DNA of 23,254 nt from Dunaliella salina. Lineage: Eukaryota > Chlorophyta > Chlorophyceae > Chlamydomonadales > Dunaliellaceae. How positions within the stretch are numbered: the first letter of the stretch is position 1; every line of letters begins with the position of its first letter. The DNA lies in contig MU069442.1 in the NCBI GenBank assembly GCA_002284615.2, positions 908,828-932,081 of the forward strand, in the 5' to 3' direction. Both the position numbers and the translations under genes were made by a program. Below are positions 20,335-23,254 of this stretch, piece after piece. The notes under the pieces are model-generated. The model ran no database searches, was not told the origin of the DNA, and was given only the letters and a program-made list of their open reading frames with translations.

Positions 20335-22264
20335 TCACGTAGTCCTGCACCTGCTCTCGACTTGGGGAGCACTAAGGGGTCTGCGTACGGAGAAGAAGCC
20401 AAGCCTGCGCCGCCTCGCAATCGATCAGGCCGTGCAGCGGTGCCACGATCTAATCCACTTGTGGGGCGGCTGCTGGATGGTGAGTAGCCACCTCTGCAAA
20501 GCAAGTGGCCACATATTTGACACAAATTCTGTCAGGTAGAGACGAGCAAGGGTGCAAAGTCAGCCGCAATAACATGAACGCACACTGCATGATCTTTTGT
20601 GGAGGTAGAAAGAACGTACACTGCGTGATCTGCGGTAATGAATGAACGCACACTGCGTGATCTGCAATAATGAATGAACGCACACTGCGTGATCTGCGGT
20701 AATGAATGAACGTACACTGCGTGATCTGCGGTAATGAATGAACGCACACTGCGTGATCTGCGGTAATGAATGAACGCACACTGCGTGATCTTTTGTGGAG
20801 GTAGAAAGAGGCGAGTCAGGAGCCATCCCTGTGACATGCATGCCCACCCTCTTCCAAAACCTGATCAACTTTCTCACAATCTAAGCCACCCGCTTAGATG
20901 CCCTAGCAGGCCTATACAGCGGTGACACTTCCTTCCTTCCTTGTGGCGGCTGCTGGATGTTGAGTAGCCAACTCTATAAAGCAAGTGGCCACATGTACCT
21001 GCACCACAGTGAGGACTGCCTCGTCCAACAAGACCGTACACAGGTACAACATAAATTATGGGCTGTCATGCAGGCAAAAGACATCTAAGGGAGCGGCCGT
21101 GCCATCCCTCTTCAAAGTAAGCAGCAACGACACGAACACATGCTGTCAGATGTTTTGGAGGTAAGGAGAGGCAAGTGGGCAGCCATCCCGACGCAACATG
21201 GGTGCCCACCCCCTTACAGAAGTGCTAGGGTTGTCAAGAGAGACGTGAGTCAAGAGAGGCAGCTGTGCGAGAAAACAGTGTGAGAAGTAACAGCAGCAGC
21301 TGGCGAGGCAGGCAGCACAGATGGTGGTGAGCACAAGCTGCAGCCTCTCTTTGACTTGTTGATCACCCTTATGTTTTTAACACGGGAATGGTTTAAACCG
21401 CTTTAAATATGGATGGTGGTGAGCACAAGCAGCAGCCTCTGTTTGACTCATATGGACACCCTCACATTCCATCACGAAATAGTATAAATAATAAAATAGT
21501 ATAAATAATATAAATAGTATAAATCACTGTTTGGATGATGGTGAGCAAAAATGACAATCGGCCGTGTGTGCACTCCAAGAGCAAGCAAGCTTACAGCTTC
21601 TTAGGCAGTAACGCCGCTGCTCAGGATTTGTTAGGTCTGGATAAAAGTTGGCATCGTTCTCGCCAAATGGCTCAGAAGGAGACACATGTACCCGCACTTC
21701 TCACACACTCCCACTCGGGGGCTAAACAGCCTTTGCTAGGCAACAAAAAGCCACCCAACTGGGGCTCCGGTGGTTTGGTGGGGAAGGATCTGCTTTCTGC
21801 ATGCCATGTGCCTTCGCTCATGCCCCCACATGCGCATAACCACTTTCCACTCATGCCCCCATGTAATATAACCACTTTCCACTCATGCCCCCACATGCGC
21901 ATAAACGCTTTCCACTCATGCCCCCACATGTGCACAACCACTTTCCACTCGTGCCTTCCGTGTGCGCAACCACTTTTCACGCATGCCTTCCAAATGCACA
22001 ACCACTCTTCACTCATGCCTTCTCTTATGCCCCCTCATGTGCACTTACCTACTAGTAGGAGAGTAGCCGCCGCCTGCGCCTCCTCTCGTGCCATAAGCCC
22101 CCACCCCACGCTCTGCACTGGGAGGGCGGCTAGACACAGGGGAGTACGCGCGCGGTGGTGTGGAGGCAGCGGAGCGTTGGGGGGTCAGGTTGCGGCTGCT
22201 GCCGGGAGAGGAGCGCGCGCGTTCCAGCAGCATGCGGTCGCGCTCGCGCTTTGCGCGGATGTAC
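14764..22264 (-). CDS. CCDC61/VFL3-like basal-body coiled-coil protein, C-terminal four exons, partial
   Basis: Exons on the minus strand are 22264-22049, 19985-19864, 18380-18270 and 14921-14764. Junction phases (2, 1, 1) agree at every step, all introns are GT-AG, and the 5' part lies beyond the right edge. The visible ~202 residues start with a basic helix (RYIRAKRERDRMLLERARSS). A Ser/Pro/Gly-rich linker follows (TPPRAYSPVSSRPPSAERG; SKRPAWGSGKEAWSKFPEP; RPESAERSTSPGRALQEVKN). They end with a conserved-looking helix (FDDATTEIADIDTRLHALQN), then FLKMAK and a stop. A basic 'Y-x-R-x-K-R-E-R' helix, a Ser/Arg-rich linker and a terminal 'E-I-A-D-I-D-x-R-L-x-A-L-Q' helix are what I recall for CCDC61, whose Chlamydomonas orthologue VFL3 positions basal bodies. 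The protein name is from motif memory; gene existence rests on phase agreement. Introns are 2063, 1483 and 3348 bases and are mostly satellite DNA. Confidence 0.65.
15530..16045. repeat. Diverged long tandem duplication in the last CCDC61-like intron
   Basis: Blocks recur at about 15535 and 15822 ('GATCATGCAT..ACATGA', 'CTGTTTGCCC', 'CCTGAGGCAAACAC'). Others recur at about 15721 and 15950 ('AAGTACTTATGCC', 'TGCCTG(T/C)', 'CAGAGCTGGGCAC'). Spacing of roughly 230-290 bases suggests two old copies with indels. No coding signal. Confidence 0.7.
16080..16600. repeat. Complex repeat with a near-identical ~109-bp block, period 267
   Basis: The blocks at about 16210-16318 and 16477-16584 are nearly identical. 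Each contains AGCAGTGTCATGAGAGGGCC, then GGATGGGCGGCAAGTTGGAG and TGCAGTGTCATGAGGGGGG. A third partial copy lies at about 16089-16132. Shorter 'AGTGTCATGAGA' units are scattered between. Confidence 0.85.
16600..16897. other. Intronic stretch with short repeats
   Basis: Starts with three 'GGGTTTC-AAGTGTCATC-TTGCACACTTG' copies (about 16605, 16661 and 16715). The rest contains one plus-strand open segment (LTPDEYRMLLVAFRNKVAVL, about 16815-16875) that I do not recognise. Confidence 0.4.
16898..17076. repeat. 24-bp minisatellite, CNQQQYAI-type units
   Basis: About seven copies of a unit with the core ATGCAACCAGCAGCAATATG. The 24-base period keeps one frame open: plus strand reads C-N-Q-Q-Q-Y-A-I, minus strand reads H-I-A-A-G-x-I-L. 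It lies in an intron of the minus-strand gene, so coding use is unlikely. Confidence 0.9.
17262..17665. repeat. ~41-bp minisatellite, about 9.5 copies
   Basis: Consensus: CTCACTCAGGCAAGCAGTGT, then CATATGTGCCTTATTCAAATG. Copies start near 17268, 17310, 17350, 17391, 17432, 17473, 17514, 17557, 17598 and 17641. Alternate early copies share variants (AAGGTAAACA versus AGGCA), so a two-unit higher-order period of about 82 is visible at the left. Confidence 0.92.
17770..18300. repeat. ~88-bp minisatellite built from the 5' splice site of the CCDC61-like exon ending at 18270
   Basis: Six copies start near 17808, 17897, 17983, 18071, 18159 and 18245. Each contains, on the minus strand, TACATGACCTCGCGCAGCAG, then CGCAG|GTGTGCA in the best copies. 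That is the last ~30 bases of the exon plus the donor and the first ~50 bases of intron. Copies nearest the exon (18159 and 18245) are almost identical to it; copies further away are more diverged. Confidence 0.9.
18385..18535. repeat. Short tandem repeat containing copies of the 3' splice site at 18380
   Basis: Three copies of a ~60-bp unit with the core (C/T)TG(C/T)G(A/T)GTTTGCAAT(G/T)G(A/G)GGA (about 18381, 18440 and 18496). On the minus strand the first reads CATTGCAAACTCGCAG|GG, the real acceptor, and the second CAATTGCAAACACGCAG. The intron's acceptor end is therefore tandemly repeated. Confidence 0.7.
18536..18907. other. Intronic stretch, nothing recognised
   Basis: Contains a short ATCATCATTACCATTC-type AT-rich run (about 18770-18820). 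No coding exon, RNA gene or repeat array is supported. Confidence 0.4.
18908..19012. repeat. 54-bp tandem duplication
   Basis: GGGTTACAAGGGGTTA(T/G)CCA, then ACACCAGC occurs at about 18921 and 18975, with shared flanking GACAATGGA. Confidence 0.85.
19258..19835. repeat. ~105-bp minisatellite, about five copies, ending just before the exon at 19864
   Basis: The unit contains CCTGCTCATATGCAGTAGGA, CTCCAGACA, a 'TTTCCTGTC..AGCCT.ACCAACCTGC' block and 'GTGCATTTGAACTCCAGC'. Copies begin near 19258, 19390, 19505, 19610, 19712 and a partial at 19818. It occupies the start of the minus-strand intron, about 30 bases past the donor at 19863. Confidence 0.85.
20126..20236 (+). other. Candidate plus-strand exon inside a CCDC61-like intron
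   Basis: A 37-codon open block (LESERKSLDEWMCRVPFQAR, then SLLQLHN) lies between a good acceptor (GCCTCAG|GTACG) and a donor (CACA|GTGAGC). It looks strongly coding but I do not recognise the family. It would be a gene nested antisense in an intron of the minus-strand gene, or a remnant of a duplicated gene. Confidence 0.35.
20279..20332. repeat. (CA)n microsatellite
   Basis: About 26 uninterrupted CA units, shortly downstream of the candidate donor at 20236/20237 on the plus strand. Confidence 0.97.
20376..20479 (+). other. Second candidate plus-strand exon
   Basis: GLRTEKKPSLRRLAIDQAVQ, then RCHDLIHLWGGCWM, is followed by a strong donor (GGATG|GTGAGT). Acceptor choice (CTAAG|GGG or an earlier one) leaves a phase mismatch with the 20126-20236 block, so linkage of the two is unproven. 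Confidence 0.3.
20462..20996 (+). repeat. Duplication of the 20479 donor region at 20941-20996
   Basis: GGCGGCTGCTGGATG(G/T)TGAG, then TAGCCA..TCT..AAAGCAAGTGGCCACAT, occurs at 20465-20515 and again at 20944-20996. In the second copy the donor GT is changed to TT (GGATGTTGAG). A further pair follows: GATGTTTTGGAGGTA..GAGAGGCAAGT at 21150 resembles 20786-20820. The two copies are about 480 bases apart. Confidence 0.85.
20575..20815. repeat. 32-bp minisatellite flanked by a shared border
   Basis: About six copies of GAACGCACACTGCGTGATCT-GCGGTAATGAAT. Both ends carry GATCTTTTGTGGAGGTAGAA (20589 and 20788), so the array looks like an expansion inside a larger duplicated unit. Confidence 0.93.
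21000..21317. other. Intronic stretch, mostly diverged duplicate
   Basis: 21130-21220 is a diverged copy of 20770-20860. The remainder shows nothing recognisable. Confidence 0.45.
21318..21534. repeat. ~93-bp tandem duplication followed by an AT-rich TATAAATA array
   Basis: GATGGTGGTGAGCACAAGC, then 'GCAGCCTCT.TTTGACT', occurs at 21319 and 21412. From 21479 to 21525 there are four to five 'ATAGTATAAATAAT' units. Their TATA-like look comes from the repeat, and I do not call a promoter. Confidence 0.85.
21817..22048. repeat. 33-bp minisatellite that starts at the 5' splice site of the exon ending at 22049
   Basis: Seven copies of TGCCCCCACATGCGCATAAC-CACTTTCCACTCA. On the minus strand the first intron bases are GTAAGTGCACATGAGGGGGC, then AT. 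The satellite unit contains the matching GTTATGCGCATGTGGGGGCA, so the array appears to be expanded from the first ~33 bases of the intron. Confidence 0.9.
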
Positions 22265-22380
22265 CTAGGGCCAGTGAGCAAAAGGTGGATGGAAGGGCTG
22301 GTGCGTTCATGTGTGTGCTGGTTTGGAATGCTGGGGTGAAAGGTCGCTGTGCAAGCAGACTTCTTTGCAAGAGCGGGACT

Positions 22381-22571
22381 CTGCACATGTAACAGTGTCC
22401 CTGCTCGTGTGTGACACTGCACATGGAGCGATGTCCCTGCTTGTGTGTCAATGCACATGTAGCAGTGTCCCTGCTTGTGTGTGACATTGCACATGTAACA
22501 GTGTCCCTGCTTGTGTGTGACACTGCACATGCAGCAGTGTCCCTGCTTGCGTGTGACACTGCACATGTAGC
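22381..22571. repeat. 36-bp minisatellite, about 5 copies
   Basis: Unit CTGCACATGTAGCAGTGTCC-CTGCTTGTGTGTGACA, with one copy two bases shorter. The 36-base period keeps a minus-strand frame (C-S-V-T-H-K-Q-G-H-C-Y-M) mostly open. Two further copies lie at 23023-23076. Confidence 0.92.
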
Positions 22572-22633
22572 TGGAAGATGAGAGCGCGCGTTCCAGCAGC
22601 ACGCGGCCGCGCTCGCGCTTTGCGCTCATGTAC
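22569..22633 (-). repeat. Duplicate of the 5' part of the CCDC61-like exon with its acceptor
   Basis: 65 bases closely match 22200-22264, including the acceptor (CACCGCCCCCAG|GTACAT versus CACTGGCCCTAG|GTACAT) and the basic helix RYMSAKRERGRVLLER. It lies exactly 369 bases upstream of the real exon start, a multiple of three, and the frame stays open between the two copies. No donor follows it before the satellite, so it is either a relic or an alternative upstream acceptor. Confidence 0.85.
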
Positions 22634-22649
22634 CTGGGGGCGGTGAGCA

Positions 22650-22936
22650 AAATGTCCTAGCTGTTGGCAGCACCGCATGCCCCATCGCTGCCAGATTTGC
22701 GCGGCCAGTGATGAAGTATGGCGCAAATTGCGGCAAGTGCGCCAAGAAAGCAAAATGCCAGGAGCGCGTGCTGGCAGATTGAAGAGGATGTTGAAGCACC
22801 AGAAGCCAAGCCAGAAAATTGAAAAGAAGGGGCGCGCGTCTTGTGGTGAGGGGCGCGGCGCGCGATTGCACTCAGATTGTGCATGGATTGGAGCTAGATC
22901 AGCTATCAAGGATGAGGTCGGAAGGCGGGTGGAAGT
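22650..22936. other. Stretch between two repeat copies, unassigned
   Basis: Breaks the similarity between 22265-22571 and 22937-23076. A plus-strand frame reads SDEVWRKLRQVRQESKMPG, then LKRMLKHQKPSQKIEKK (about 22707-22830). It is coding-like and basic but unrecognised, with no splice support. Confidence 0.3.
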
Positions 22937-23076
22937 GCTGGTGTGTGCGTGCACGCGCAGGTGCGGAATGCAGTGGTGAAAGGATGGTGTGCAAGCAGGT
23001 TTCTTTGCAAGAGCGGGATTCTGCACATGTCCCTGCTTGTGTGTGACACTGCACATGCAGCAGTGTCCCTGCTTGT
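22937..23076. repeat. Second copy of the 22300-22400 segment plus satellite units
   Basis: GCTGGTG..TGCG, then 'GGTGAAAGG..G.TGTGCAAGCAG', 'TTTCTTTGCAAGAGCGGGA' and CTGCACATGT match 22300-22390, followed by 36-bp satellite units. Confidence 0.85.
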
Positions 23077-23109
23077 GCCCAAGACAATTCAGCTCCAGCC
23101 TCAACTCTT

Positions 23110-23254
23110 GGATGGCATCCGGGAGGCGGCCTCTTGACTTGAGCCCAACATAACTCTTGACTCTTGACTTGAGCCCAACTCCAGCCTCAACTCTTGACTT
23201 GAGCCCAACTCCAGCCTCAACTCTTGACTTGAGCCCAACTCCAGCCTCAACTCT
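23110..23254. repeat. 30-bp minisatellite at the right edge
   Basis: Units of CTCTTGACTTGAGCCCAACT-CCAGCCTCAA. Three are near-perfect and one or two are degenerate at the left. The array runs off the window. Confidence 0.95.

Noticed and set aside
20532..20877. Minus-strand RSFITADHAVCVHSLPQ-type repeat proteins
   Set aside because: They are translations of the 32-bp minisatellite in three frames, the expected artefact of a period not divisible by three.
21479..21525. TATAAATA boxes as a promoter
   Set aside because: They are units of a short AT-rich repeat inside an intron of the minus-strand gene with no gene start nearby.
21535..22392. 285-codon plus-strand open frame
   Set aside because: Half of it is the 33-bp satellite kept open by its period, and the rest is antisense to the CCDC61-like exon, which has phase-consistent splice sites.
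22448..23104. 218-codon minus-strand open frame
   Set aside because: It is built from the 36-bp satellite and duplicated flanks. No splice or family evidence beyond the duplicated RYMSAKRERG block, which is reported separately.
1..23254. Defence system, biosynthetic cluster, CRISPR array or tRNA/rRNA genes
   Set aside because: None seen. The arrays here are eukaryotic minisatellites with adjoining units and no spacers, and no tRNA cloverleaf or rRNA segment was recognised.

Overview
This is nuclear DNA from a eukaryote, most likely a chlorophyte green alga (a Dunaliella-like chlorophyte is my guess, from general impression only). The reasons are split genes with GT-AG introns of 100 to more than 3000 bases, mid-GC composition, heavy (CA)n/(TG)n and minisatellite content, an algal/plant-like PTPA protein, and degraded LTR retrotransposons. 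There is no bacterial operon structure, CRISPR array, rRNA or tRNA that I can see.

Layout. (1) 39-304, minus: two 5'-region exons of an M20-family amidohydrolase (allantoate deiminase/HyuC-like) running off the left edge. (2) 611-5573, plus: a complete six-exon gene for the PP2A activator PTPA (388 codons), divergent from gene 1. All five of its introns can be placed by homology and phase. (3) 5574-7314: mostly unassigned spacer. (4) 7315-11717: a degraded retrotransposon block. A frameshifted, intronless copy of ribosomal protein L13a (uL13) is joined directly to the reverse transcriptase of a Ty3/gypsy-type pol. RNase H, integrase and a C-terminal PHD finger plus Tudor/SH3-like tail follow. 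The pol is interrupted by a LINE-like fragment and by a 234-bp hAT-type MITE with a perfect 8-bp target duplication. (5) 11718-14510: spacer holding an inverted-repeat element (about 12151-12563) and a complete 371-bp miniature LTR element (TRIM) with 71-bp LTRs, PBS, PPT and 5-bp target duplication. (6) 14764-22264 and beyond the right edge, minus: the C-terminal part of a gene I read as CCDC61/VFL3-like (centriole/basal-body protein). It has four exons whose phases all agree, separated by introns made largely of tandem repeats.

The most interesting pattern is in genes 1, 2 and 6. Many minisatellites and microsatellites begin exactly at, or contain copies of, exon-intron boundaries. Examples are the donor at 18270, the acceptor at 18380, the donor at 22049, the acceptor at 22264, the donor of PTPA exon 5, and a (GT)n tract that itself forms a 5' splice site. 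One such duplication (22569-22633) carries a second in-frame acceptor that would add exactly 123 codons. The second notable object is the L13a/reverse-transcriptase chimera. The genes are not functionally linked to each other as far as can be seen. Everything here was read by eye; no database search was run.
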